A stretch of DNA of 18,187 nt from CBDCAS01 sp965214015. Its GTDB lineage: Bacteria > Pseudomonadota > Gammaproteobacteria > Coxiellales > Coxiellaceae. Numbering within the stretch: the first letter of the stretch is position 1; each line of letters opens with the position of its first letter. The translations under genes were made by a program, and so were the position numbers. The stretch is taken from NCBI GenBank assembly GCA_965214015.1, contig CBDCAS010000010.1:1-18187 (forward strand), written 5' to 3'. The notes beneath the pieces are model-generated. The model had not been told where the DNA came from. It made no database searches and saw only the letters and a list, made by a program, of their open reading frames with translations. Below are positions 7,922 through 14,594 of the stretch, one piece after another.

Positions 7922-8504
7922 GTGCTTTTTCAGCTCATTTCGTATCTCAATAAGGCTATTCCTGTTTATTTTTATGATGTGTATCAATCCATTTGCCTAT
8001 GGGGCTATTGTCATTGGTAATCTGCAAGGAACAGTCACTTTGACAGAGGTTATAGACTACCAATGTGAGTATTGTCATCGAATGCAGTCGTTAATAAATT
8101 GGTTGATGGTGCATAACAAGAATTTAAAAATTAGATTAATCCCTGTTGCCATCATCAATAAAAATTCATTGCTTGAGGCAACAAGTAGCTATGTGATCGC
8201 TAAAAATACCGATGATTTTCTAAGGTATCATAAATTTATCATGTCACGAACTATCGATGCAAAAGGTATCACTGCCATTTTGAATCGCCTGCACTTAGGC
8301 ACAAAAACATTCCGAGCTAAGAGGCATCAAGCTTGGGTATTCAATGAGATAAAGAGTGGATTAGCACTATTAAAACAATATCACAGTGGCACACCACTTA
8401 TATTAATTTATAGCTCGAACAATCCATCAAAAAAAGTTGTATTTAGAGGGGAAACTGATCTGCGAGCGATTATACAGGCTATTCAGGAGGCATCATATGT
8501 TTAA
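7905..8504 (+). CDS. Periplasmic DsbA/DsbG-like thioredoxin-fold protein (CEYC)
   Basis: A 199-aa protein with an N-terminal signal sequence (hydrophobic about residues 17-33, ending AYGA). The active site is DYQCEYCHRMQ, with cysteines at 54 and 57 (CEYC) right after the first strand. A matching cis-proline occurs in SGTPLILI (P164), so a redox-active thioredoxin fold is well supported. It probably oxidises or isomerises disulfides in the Cys-bearing transfer proteins encoded upstream (the TraU-like, TIGR03755-like and TraG proteins), as DsbC-like proteins do in other conjugation systems. GAGG 7892-7895 is 9 nt before ATG 7905. The frame is open far upstream, but that extension is antisense to the toxin-antitoxin genes and is rejected. 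Its end overlaps the next gene by 8 bp. Confidence 0.82.
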   Translation: MSIFIKCFFSSFRISIRLFLFIFMMCINPFAYGAIVIGNLQGTVTLTEVIDYQCEYCHRMQSLINWLMVHNKNLKIRLIPVAIINKNSLLEATSSYVIAKNTDDFLRYHKFIMSRTIDAKGITAILNRLHLGTKTFRAKRHQAWVFNEIKSGLALLKQYHSGTPLILIYSSNNPSKKVVFRGETDLRAIIQAIQEASYV

Positions 8505-9714
8505 GCATTTATATACATTGATAAGTGATTTTGTGATTTTAATCTTAGCGGCAAGCGCACTTTTCTTTTTTAAAAGCCTAATTATACAGGAAGGGGTATG
8601 GCTGTATGAGTTAGCTTGGGTTGTCATTATTATTGCTACGATAGGTACTCTTTTGCTTAAACCCAGAAAGACCAAGGTGATGCCTCTATTTCCTAGAGTA
8701 AACGCGAAACGTATTGAAAATGCACTACCCCATGAGGCCATTAAACTCTACCAGTCATGGTTACTGATGAGTTTAGATCAGTGTTATCAACCCCTAAAAA
8801 AGAAACATTCAGAAGAAAAATTATCTGATTTAGTCACAGTACTGACAGATAACCTGGTATTTATCTTTAATCGTGTGCCCGAAGAGAGCTTATATAAAAT
8901 ATTAGAAGAAAGAAATAAAGATAATGCATTTGTTGCACTCCTCTTTTTTACGACAGTGATTAAGACATTAGAGCCTTATGCAGTTAAGTCACTATTTAAA
9001 AAGCCTGTATCAGCCTATCGAGATGTATTTACACAAATTACACTAGAAAAAGCACCTGGTTTTCTTTTTAGAGAACATTATCGCTTATATGATCTGGGTG
9101 CCTTAGTTAAAGGCCAATGGGTTTCGCTTAATTTTAACTCAGATATTGAACAATTACTAAGATCAGTATTAGCACCTCAGTTACTTGAAAATAAGAGCGC
9201 GATAAAAACTAAAAAAATAGCTTCTACTAAAGTAAATGAGTCAGCAGATATAGAAAGTAAGGGAATAGTTTCTAAATCACAAGAAGACAGTGTAAGCAAA
9301 CAAATCGATAAAAAACCAGTCGTTGCTCAAGAGGCTGTGGTTGAGATTGAGCTACAAAATCCAGTAAGTGCTGATGATATAGAGATAGAACAATGCAAAA
9401 AGTTTTTTAAATGGTTACAACGGCAGGTTCAACGTAAACCGATTAACAAGAGCCCATATTTTTATCAGGATTGTACACAATATGGAGAATCTATGCTTTT
9501 TATCACAGAGTGTGCGCTTGCTGATTTTTCTAAAAAAACTCAAATTTTAGCCAGTGAAATTAAAAAAGCACTCATGTCATTGAATCACTCTGATGGAAAA
9601 TCATATCAACTTAAAGAAAAAGGGAATCTTAATAAAAAATTGCTGTCTACTGTTGTAGATTTTGAGATTAAAGGCTCCTCTAAATTGAAGGGCATTATTG
9701 AGAAGGTACTATGA
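8497..9714 (+). CDS. Membrane-anchored ICE protein with possible TraI_2_C-like C-terminal domain
   Basis: Predicted 405-aa protein. Two hydrophobic segments at about residues 12-30 and 37-53 are followed by a basic stretch (KPRKTK) and a large cytoplasmic part. A Ser/Lys/Glu-rich linker spans about 240-300. The last 105 residues (from CKKFFKWLQRQVQRKPINK) resemble the pattern FxxWL...l.N...yf...g of the TraI_2_C winged-helix domain at the end of MobH relaxases. The resemblance is weak and judged by eye. No HHH or HD metal-binding motif is present, so it is not an active MobH relaxase. AGGAGG 8485-8490 is 6 nt before ATG 8497, an excellent site. It is coupled to the next gene by an ATGA overlap. 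It may be a relaxosome accessory or a diverged relaxase relative; the function is not established. Confidence 0.6.
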   Translation: MFKHLYTLISDFVILILAASALFFFKSLIIQEGVWLYELAWVVIIIATIGTLLLKPRKTKVMPLFPRVNAKRIENALPHEAIKLYQSWLLMSLDQCYQPLKKKHSEEKLSDLVTVLTDNLVFIFNRVPEESLYKILEERNKDNAFVALLFFTTVIKTLEPYAVKSLFKKPVSAYRDVFTQITLEKAPGFLFREHYRLYDLGALVKGQWVSLNFNSDIEQLLRSVLAPQLLENKSAIKTKKIASTKVNESADIESKGIVSKSQEDSVSKQIDKKPVVAQEAVVEIELQNPVSADDIEIEQCKKFFKWLQRQVQRKPINKSPYFYQDCTQYGESMLFITECALADFSKKTQILASEIKKALMSLNHSDGKSYQLKEKGNLNKKLLSTVVDFEIKGSSKLKGIIEKVL

Positions 9715-10337
9715 GCACTGTCTTTGTGTTAAAACCCTGTTCTTTGGAGACAGCATGGTTAATGTCGCTGACTATTAAGCCAAATGTTTCACGCGTAATA
9801 ACAGTGATGAATAAAATGACGCGTCTTTTTCACCATGCACGGCTTGGTCGAGTGGAGGATATCATCACATTATATTATTGGCATCAGAATATGTGTCAGA
9901 TCGAGGGCTATTTCGATAAAGAAATTGCACGCTTAACTAAGTTAGTGAAACGCAAATATAAAGATCACATTTTATTTGAGCCAAACTCCAGCACAAATTA
10001 TCGGATCAAAGTTGCCACGCCACTATCTGCTTGTTTTTATCGGCTATTATCGAAATTTGATACCTTAATGTGCTTAGTAGAGACCTGTACTACATTGGGC
10101 TTATTTAAAAAACGCCGCACATTGTCTAAGAAAAATCACGTGTACTCCCAAAAGCTGTTGAAAATTATGAATGAAATTGCTGAATATAAAATTTCAAATA
10201 TCATGAGAGAAAAATACAGATTAACTAAAGAGTCACGAAACACTTTAGCTCACGCATTACAATCTGATGTTTTGCCAATATTCAGGAAAGCGGTGTTTGA
10301 TGATCTTATTGCGCAAGCAACAATAGTTAATCCATAA
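9711..10337 (+). CDS. TIGR03761/AcaB-like (PFL_4669 family) ICE protein, tentative
   Basis: A 208-aa cytoplasmic protein, basic, with no signal or membrane segment. The start ATG overlaps the stop of the previous gene (ATGA), so translation is coupled. The central part resembles the PFL_4669/AcaB (DUF1845) proteins that accompany topoisomerase III and SSB genes in such ICEs. It has the order PNSSTNYRIKVATPLS, FYRLLSKFDTLMCLVETCTTLGLF and a basic stretch before a conserved helical end (LLKIMNEIAEYKISNI). The C-terminus has ESRNTLAHALQSDVLPIFR. Position directly before topB supports this identity. AcaB proteins have been linked to regulation or DNA metabolism of mobile elements, but nothing in this sequence proves either role here. 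Confidence 0.6.
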   Translation: MSTVFVLKPCSLETAWLMSLTIKPNVSRVITVMNKMTRLFHHARLGRVEDIITLYYWHQNMCQIEGYFDKEIARLTKLVKRKYKDHILFEPNSSTNYRIKVATPLSACFYRLLSKFDTLMCLVETCTTLGLFKKRRTLSKKNHVYSQKLLKIMNEIAEYKISNIMREKYRLTKESRNTLAHALQSDVLPIFRKAVFDDLIAQATIVNP

Positions 10338-10351
10338 GAGGAATTTTTATT

Positions 10352-12523
10352 ATGACGACATTATATATTTGCGAAAAACCCTCCCAAGCACGAGACATTG
10401 CCAGTGTCTTGGGTGTTCATTCTAAACAAGACGGTTATATTGAGGGGAATGGTATCAAGGTGACTTGGTGTCTTGGTCATTTATTAGAATTAGCACCGCC
10501 GGAACATTATTGTGAAAATCTAAAGCCATGGCGCATGGACGTATTACCCGTTATCCCTAAGGAATGGCATTTGGTGCCAAACAAAAAAACAAAATCCCAA
10601 TTAAATATTATTAAAAAATTATTGAAACAAACCGATCACATCGTCATTGCAACAGACGCCGATCGAGAGGGAGATGTCATTGGTCGAGAAATTCTTGATT
10701 ACTTTGATTATCAAGGTCAGGTAGAACGTTTATGGCTTTCAGCGTTAGATGAAGCTTCAATAAAAAAAGCATTAGCGGATATTCGGCCTGGAGAATCTAC
10801 CTATCCTCTCTACCTTGCAGGGCTTGGGCGACAACGCGCAGACTGGACGATTGGCATGTCGATGACTATGGCAACCAGTTGCTTATTTGGTGCGCCTGGA
10901 CAAGGCGTTTTATCGGTTGGCCGTGTTCAAACGCCAACACTCAATTTAATTGTTGAGCGTGACAGATTCATCGAACATTTTAAACCAACAGATTATTTTG
11001 AATTAGACGTTTTGTTTGAAGCCAAGCAGGGCGAGTTTTTAGCGCGCTGGCAAGTGCCGGAAGATTTAACTGACATAGATGGTCATTGCTTAAAACGAGA
11101 AATAGTAGAGTCTGTGGCAAACAAAGTTAATGGTAAAGCAGGTAGTGTGGCCGTGTTTGAAGATAAAGCGAAAAAAACGGCACCGCCTGTTTGCTTTTCG
11201 CTATCTAGTCTGCAAAAAGTGGCATCGAGCAGCTTTGGGCTATCGGCTAAAAAAACGCTTGAAATTGCGCAATCACTCTATGAAAAATTTAAGGCCACCA
11301 CTTACCCAAGAACCGATAGCGGATATTTACCTGTTAATCAATTGAATGAAGCAGAAGGCATACTAAACGCACTGACAAATATTGATACCACACTAAATGA
11401 ACTCGTTTCACAGTGTGATACAGGGTTTAAATCACCGGTATGGAACGACAAAAAAGTCACTGCTCACCATGGTATTATACCAACGCTGAATACATCCGTA
11501 GATATGAATGGGATGAGTAAAGATGAGCTGGCTATTTATGATCTTATTCGTCGCCAATACATCGCCCAATTTCTTGGGTTTTACGAATACAACCAAAGAA
11601 AGGTAGAGATTAATTGCGAAAATGAGAAATTCGCCTCAACGTGTAATACACCCAGAGTCTTTGGTTGGAAACAAGCCATTAACAAAAAACTGGAAGAGAT
11701 TGATAGTGATGATAAACAAAACGAATCAAATATTCCTGAATTAACTAAAAATGAATCCGTCACATCAAAAAAGACGCATTGCTTATCCAAGCAAACAAAA
11801 TCACCGGCAAGATTTACAGAAGGCACATTGATTGCGGCCATGAAAAATATTGCAAAATACGTGGATGATGAGGCACATAAGAAAACCTTAAAAGAGACCG
11901 CAGGCATTGGCACAGAAGCAACGCGTGCTGATACGATTGAAAAATTGCTAAATCGTGGGTATATCAAGCGAGATAAGAAGCTATTGGTTTCAACCGATCG
12001 TGGGCGCGAGCTAGTGGATCTTCTGCCAAAGCAGATGAAAAACCCCGCGACAACGGCCGCTTGGGAGCAGGAACTCGATAATATTGCTGAAGGGTGTGGC
12101 AATTTACAGGATTTTTTAATGGATCAAGAAGAGGTTCTTGATTTTATGCTAGAAGATTTAAGTAAGATCCGACAAATCAGAGGTAAAGGGATTGATCTGG
12201 GGTCACAACATCCTTGCCCTAAATGTAAATCGCCACTTATTCGGCGCAAAGGAAAAAGTGGTTTCTTCTGGGGATGTTCTCGGTACCCAGATTGCAATGG
12301 CTTGATGCAAGACAAAGGGGGTAAGTCGTGCATGAAAGAAACCGTAGCACCCTCAGAGATTGATTGCCCAAGCTGTCGATTGGGCAAATTAATTAAGCGA
12401 AAGGCAAAGAAGAAAGGCTACTGGTGGGGTTGCACACACTATCCTAACTGCAAGGCGATGTATTGGGATCAAAAAGGGAAACCTAATTTAGCCACACCTC
12501 AAAAAGACAAAGTGGCGCAATAA
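10352..12523 (+). CDS. topB: DNA topoisomerase III
   Basis: Type IA topoisomerase of 723 aa that unlinks single-stranded or catenated DNA; ICE copies are thought to act on transfer or replication intermediates. The Toprim domain starts at LYICEKPSQA (residues 4-13) with the metal site ATDADREGDVIGRE at about 100-113. The catalytic tyrosine is Y318 in TTYPRTDSGYLP. The GIGTEATRADTIEKL segment (about 515-530) is typical of the family. Two C4 zinc-ribbon modules close the protein: CPKC...CSRYPDC (about 622-650) and CPSC...CTHYPNC (about 672-700). It is longer than the 653-aa E. coli enzyme because of these ribbons and a polar Ser/Lys/Glu-rich insertion at about 440-485. AGAGGA 10337-10342 is 9 nt before the start. 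The SSB-like gene follows after 3 bp. Confidence 0.96.
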   Translation: MTTLYICEKPSQARDIASVLGVHSKQDGYIEGNGIKVTWCLGHLLELAPPEHYCENLKPWRMDVLPVIPKEWHLVPNKKTKSQLNIIKKLLKQTDHIVIATDADREGDVIGREILDYFDYQGQVERLWLSALDEASIKKALADIRPGESTYPLYLAGLGRQRADWTIGMSMTMATSCLFGAPGQGVLSVGRVQTPTLNLIVERDRFIEHFKPTDYFELDVLFEAKQGEFLARWQVPEDLTDIDGHCLKREIVESVANKVNGKAGSVAVFEDKAKKTAPPVCFSLSSLQKVASSSFGLSAKKTLEIAQSLYEKFKATTYPRTDSGYLPVNQLNEAEGILNALTNIDTTLNELVSQCDTGFKSPVWNDKKVTAHHGIIPTLNTSVDMNGMSKDELAIYDLIRRQYIAQFLGFYEYNQRKVEINCENEKFASTCNTPRVFGWKQAINKKLEEIDSDDKQNESNIPELTKNESVTSKKTHCLSKQTKSPARFTEGTLIAAMKNIAKYVDDEAHKKTLKETAGIGTEATRADTIEKLLNRGYIKRDKKLLVSTDRGRELVDLLPKQMKNPATTAAWEQELDNIAEGCGNLQDFLMDQEEVLDFMLEDLSKIRQIRGKGIDLGSQHPCPKCKSPLIRRKGKSGFFWGCSRYPDCNGLMQDKGGKSCMKETVAPSEIDCPSCRLGKLIKRKAKKKGYWWGCTHYPNCKAMYWDQKGKPNLATPQKDKVAQ

Positions 12524-12526
12524 ATC

Positions 12527-12937
12527 ATGGCTCTTTGCAATGAGGTTCGATTAATTGGATATTGTGGTACATTCCCAAAACTAAAGGCTTATGGTGACGG
12601 ACGCAAACTCTGTCGCCTACCGGTTTATACTGAGCACTGGGCTTATCACAACAATGGTGAACAACAAGTCTTTAAAGAATTGCACTGGTGCATCTTCTTT
12701 GGACGAAACGCAGAACGTGCCGAGAAATTGCTGATGAAAGGATCGCAAATTCATGTGCGTGGTACCATTCATTATTACAAACGCGAGAAAGCAGGACACG
12801 CTCATATTATTCCTCAAATCTTAGTGGACGAATTTATGATCAGCACTAAAGCCACAGTCACCAAGGAACTCTATGATCAGATTTTTAACGAAGAAAACCA
12901 AGAGGATAAAACCGCTGAAAAATTTGAAAAACCCTAG
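12527..12937 (+). CDS. SSB-like single-stranded DNA-binding protein (first copy)
   Basis: A 136-aa protein with an N-terminal OB fold of the SSB family. NEVRLIGYCGTFPKLK starts strand 1, ELHWCIFFGRNAERAEKLLMKGSQIHVRG is the conserved middle, and a short polar acidic tail ends EKFEKP. The usual SSB tip (DDDIPF) is missing, so interaction with host SSB partners is probably altered. It starts 3 bp after the topB stop with only a weak RBS, so translation likely depends on topB. It is the last gene before the central noncoding region and presumably coats single-stranded DNA during conjugation or rolling-circle replication. It is only distantly similar to the second SSB-like protein at 16389-16751. 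Confidence 0.85.
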   Translation: MALCNEVRLIGYCGTFPKLKAYGDGRKLCRLPVYTEHWAYHNNGEQQVFKELHWCIFFGRNAERAEKLLMKGSQIHVRGTIHYYKREKAGHAHIIPQILVDEFMISTKATVTKELYDQIFNEENQEDKTAEKFEKP

Positions 12938-12953
12938 TTTTTTCGAACTATTT

Positions 12954-12962
12954 TGATATAAT
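12954..12962 (+). promoter_or_regulatory. Extended -10 promoter of the hammerhead RNA
   Basis: TGATATAAT is a perfect extended -10 element (TGn followed by the consensus TATAAT at 12957-12962). No good -35 is seen at 17 bp, as is common for extended -10 promoters. The predicted start is about 12969-12971, which would put the hammerhead ribozyme a few nucleotides from the 5' end of the transcript. It begins just after the stop of the SSB gene, so it is placed to drive a separate noncoding transcript. Confidence 0.65.
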
Positions 12963-12974
12963 GAAGATCTGAAA

Positions 12975-13032
12975 GTAGTACTGATGAGTGGTTGAAAGGC
13001 CATGAAACGCGAACCTCTTTAGCGTCTACTAC
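12975..13032 (+). ncRNA. Type I hammerhead self-cleaving ribozyme
   Basis: All core elements of the hammerhead are present in order. Stem I is GTAGTA (12975-12980) with TACTAC (13027-13032), 6 perfect pairs. The invariant CTGATGA is at 12981-12987. Stem II is 12988-12993 with 12998-13003, closed by a GAAA tetraloop (12994-12997). The invariant GAA is at 13004-13006. Stem III is ACGC (13007-13010) with GCGT (13022-13025) and an 11-nt loop. The cleavage triplet is GTC with C17 at 13026. Both ends open through stem I, which makes it type I. Cleavage is predicted after 13026, leaving a 5'-OH RNA that begins UACUAC. It sits directly downstream of a consensus extended -10 promoter and ahead of about 400 nt of structured noncoding sequence. 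No second hammerhead was found nearby. Confidence 0.9.
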
Positions 13033-13437
13033 AAACTGTCACATGCCGTCCACCGTGTCGTGAGCCTAATCCTAGATTAGTAGGACCCACCAAAGACCTT
13101 ATTCAAGCGGCAATTACCATTGTCCTAAAAGTTCCGGTTTGCCATGCAATCACGCTAAACGCAATCGAACGATGAATAACGTCCACTCCATTAAGTGCCA
13201 TTGTGCATTAGCTATAACCCTAGCTCTGCACAATTGAACTCTGTTGCCATGACCTTTGTGTCGCAGACAGCACTTAATGTTCACTGCAGCGATCTCGATT
13301 CGATGCCTACTTATCTCAGTGATCTAAGATCATTGATCCCCTTTATATTGTCACAGTTACAATAGTATTGAGCGCAGATCCATTTTGTGGAAAAGCACGA
13401 CGTAGACACTCAATAATATTGGATAATATAAAGTGAT
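13033..13437 (+). ncRNA. Structured noncoding RNA body downstream of the hammerhead
   Basis: About 400 nt with no credible gene and less AT-rich than the flanking genes. Many helices can be drawn. Hairpin 13066-13071/13075-13080 has a 3-nt loop. Hairpin GGCAAT/ATTGtCC is at 13109-13125. A closed arm spans 13131-13170. A compound hairpin at 13200-13234 has an 8-bp lower stem and a 5-bp upper stem (13210-13214/13221-13225). A long-range perfect 10-bp stem (CATTAAGTGC 13189-13198 with GCACTTAATG 13270-13279) encloses that hairpin. Hairpin 13317-13324/13328-13335 has 8 bp including one G-T pair, and hairpin 13346-13351/13359-13364 has 6 bp. This looks like a branched RNA fold rather than spacer. 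I do not recognise a known RNA class. An alternative is a single-strand DNA structure such as an oriT or replication origin. Confidence 0.6.
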
Positions 13438-13471
13438 AAAACAGCACTAAGAAAGTTTAAGTGGCTGTTTT
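13438..13471 (+). terminator. Terminator-like hairpin ending the noncoding RNA
   Basis: AAAACAGC (13438-13445) pairs perfectly with GCTGTTTT (13464-13471). Three further pairs (ACT/AGT) lie inside across a bulged G, and the stem runs into a T stretch. The A-run on one side and T-run on the other could make it work in both directions. If real, the RNA starting near 12970 would be about 500 nt before self-cleavage and about 445 nt after. Confidence 0.5.
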
Positions 13472-13531
13472 GATATTCATTGATTTGAATTTTGCCTTTA
13501 TGGCCCTTGTTCTTTAATAATTTAGCTTATG

Positions 13532-13560
13532 CGTGAGGGGCGTTTTGCCTGATATTCACG
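13532..13560 (+). other. Hairpin just left of the IS630 insertion
   Basis: CGTGA (13532-13536) pairs with TCACG (13556-13560), and inside this GGC (13539-13541) pairs with GCC (13547-13549) around a GTTTT loop. The rest of 13472-13562 shows nothing recognisable. The hairpin was probably adjacent to the leader at 14595 before the IS landed. It may be a weak terminator or part of a leader structure; it has no clear U-run. Confidence 0.35.
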
Positions 13561-13562
13561 TT

Positions 13563-13583
13563 TATAGCGCCATCCTATTGAGT
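13563..13583 (+). repeat. Left terminal inverted repeat of IS630 element
   Basis: It begins TATAGCGCCATCCTAT and matches the reverse complement of the right end over 21 bp with one mismatch (T versus A at the 17th position). The first 16 bp are perfect. The transposase stop codon lies inside this repeat. Confidence 0.92.
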
Positions 13584-14069
13584 CGATCGGTAACCAGCAT
13601 GTTGAAACCATCCAAGCAATTTGTTTTCAGTAATTTTTTCTAATGCATACTTAAGTGCCTTTTGAAACGACGCCAAAGTTCTAGCTTCTATTTCTTGTAA
13701 AATATTCTTAACAAAAGACCAAGCCATTTCAATGGGATTAAAATCAGGTGAGTACGGGGGCAAGAAATCGATACTCGCACCTGTAGCATGTATTGCATCC
13801 TGTACACGCTGAGTCTTATGAAAGCCGACATTATCAAGTAAAACAATATGATGCGGCTGTAATATTGGGCATAAATCGTGAGCAATGAAATGATAAAAGA
13901 TATCGCCATCAGTTGCCCATGGTCCATACAATGAAGCTTCAACGCGTGCTGTTGATATTGCACCAATGACCGAAAGTTTCATACCACGATTAAATGGCTT
14001 CGGCATATGCACGCGTTGTCCGATTGGCGCACGTGCATAATTGAGCACCATATTCAGGTAAGCCCCCAT
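13575..14069 (-). CDS. IS630 transposase, C-terminal DDE catalytic frame
   Basis: Catalytic half of the transposase. It carries HIVLLDNVGFHKTQ (second Asp) and LPPYSPDFNPIEMAWSFVKN (Glu), with 34 residues between them, so DD34E. The first catalytic Asp lies in LIFIDEMGAY two codons before the ATG at 14069. A protein begun at that ATG would therefore lack it. The open frame reaches back to the A8 slip site, reading KKRQAHIKKYKDVDPERLIFIDE, so the working product is the frameshift fusion with the N-terminal frame. The coordinates given are for the part after the in-frame ATG. Confidence 0.88.
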   Translation of the reverse strand: MGAYLNMVLNYARAPIGQRVHMPKPFNRGMKLSVIGAISTARVEASLYGPWATDGDIFYHFIAHDLCPILQPHHIVLLDNVGFHKTQRVQDAIHATGASIDFLPPYSPDFNPIEMAWSFVKNILQEIEARTLASFQKALKYALEKITENKLLGWFQHAGYRSTQ

Positions 14070-14116
14070 TTCATCAATAAAAATCAGGCGTTCTGGGTCA
14101 ACGTCCTTATATTTTT

Positions 14117-14527
14117 TTATGTGCGCCTGTCTTTTTTTTCGACGTCCGGACGTAACTGCTCCTGTGCAAAAAGACTTTTCTTTTTTCGCGTTATCGCTAA
14201 TGTTTTTAAAGCGCGAGACATCATCGATTGACTCACCGTTTTTTTGTAATAGTGCTTATATTTTTTACACAGATGCTTAACTCGAATATCAGGTTTATCC
14301 GTTACCCAACTCTCAATTTTTTGCAGGTGATTTCCTGATATGACAGGCTTTCTACCACGTTGATAAGGTTTGGGGGCTAAATCATTTTGTTCATCACGAC
14401 GCAAATAAATACGTAACGTCGCTATGCCAATTTTGAATAGTTCAGCTGTTTCAAGTTGCGTACTCCCACCTTTTCGATAATGGGAAACGGCTCGTTGCCG
14501 TAGTTCTAGTGGATAAGCTGCTGGCAT
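14117..14527 (-). CDS. IS630 transposase, N-terminal frame (DNA-binding part)
   Basis: 136-aa first frame of the transposase. MPAAYPLELRQRAVSHY starts a helix-turn-helix domain (about residues 1-55) with the ELFKIGIATLRIYLRR recognition helix. A linker and a second winged-helix-like part (HLCKKYKHYYKKTVSQSMMSRALK) follow. The frame continues four codons past a run of eight A residues (minus strand, 14139-14132) and stops. A -1 slip there joins it to the catalytic frame and gives a protein of about 317 aa, the normal length for IS630 transposases. Without the slip this product could bind the ends but not cut, and might act as a repressor of transposition. Confidence 0.85.
   Translation of the reverse strand: MPAAYPLELRQRAVSHYRKGGSTQLETAELFKIGIATLRIYLRRDEQNDLAPKPYQRGRKPVISGNHLQKIESWVTDKPDIRVKHLCKKYKHYYKKTVSQSMMSRALKTLAITRKKKSLFAQEQLRPDVEKKDRRT
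14132..14139 (-). other. Probable programmed -1 frameshift site (A8) in transposase
   Basis: Eight consecutive A residues on the minus strand. The first frame reads GAA AAA AAA GAC; the catalytic frame reads CGA AAA AAA AGA, one base back. Slippery A runs of this kind are used by several IS families to make the fusion transposase. The rest of the coding sequence is undamaged, which favours a programmed shift over a disabling mutation. Confidence 0.7.
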
Positions 14528-14571
14528 TTTTTGATCCTAAAGAGCGACATTATACTCATCTTGAACGCTAA

Positions 14572-14592
14572 ACTCTATAGGATGGCGCTATA
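14572..14592 (-). repeat. Right terminal inverted repeat of IS630 element
   Basis: It ends ATAGGATGGCGCTATA and pairs with the left end over 21 bp with a single mismatch. The outer TA plus the flanking ATCCC creates a TATAAT hexamer at the junction (14589-14594). This could act as a -10 for the right-hand genes, but no -35 at normal spacing is seen. Confidence 0.92.
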
Positions 14593-14594
14593 AT

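Larger units (their letters stand above)
13563..14592 (-). mobile_element. IS630-family insertion sequence, apparently complete
   Basis: A transposon of about 1.03 kb bounded by terminal inverted repeats with TA at both outer ends (13563-13564 and 14591-14592). This matches the TA target duplication of IS630/Tc1-mariner elements. It holds one transposase gene in two frames on the minus strand, joined by a likely -1 frameshift. The termini and catalytic residues are intact, so it may be mobile. Removing it restores a continuous sequence in which the hairpin at 13532-13560 lies next to the leader at 14595-14644. It therefore inserted between the central noncoding RNA and the right-hand gene set. 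Confidence 0.93.

Noticed and set aside
11581..12102. Minus-strand 173-codon frame inside topB
   Set aside because: It is opposite the zinc-ribbon and catalytic part of a clear topoisomerase III and has a Ser-rich composition typical of antisense frames.
12821..13003. Minus-strand 60-codon frame across the SSB end and the promoter
   Set aside because: It has low-complexity hydrophobic content with no RBS, and it overlaps a supported gene, promoter and ribozyme.
13033..13560. A second hammerhead that would bound a circular RNA
   Set aside because: No further CTGATGA with a matching GAAA and GTC was found. Only one ribozyme can be supported, so circularisation by paired ribozymes is not claimed.
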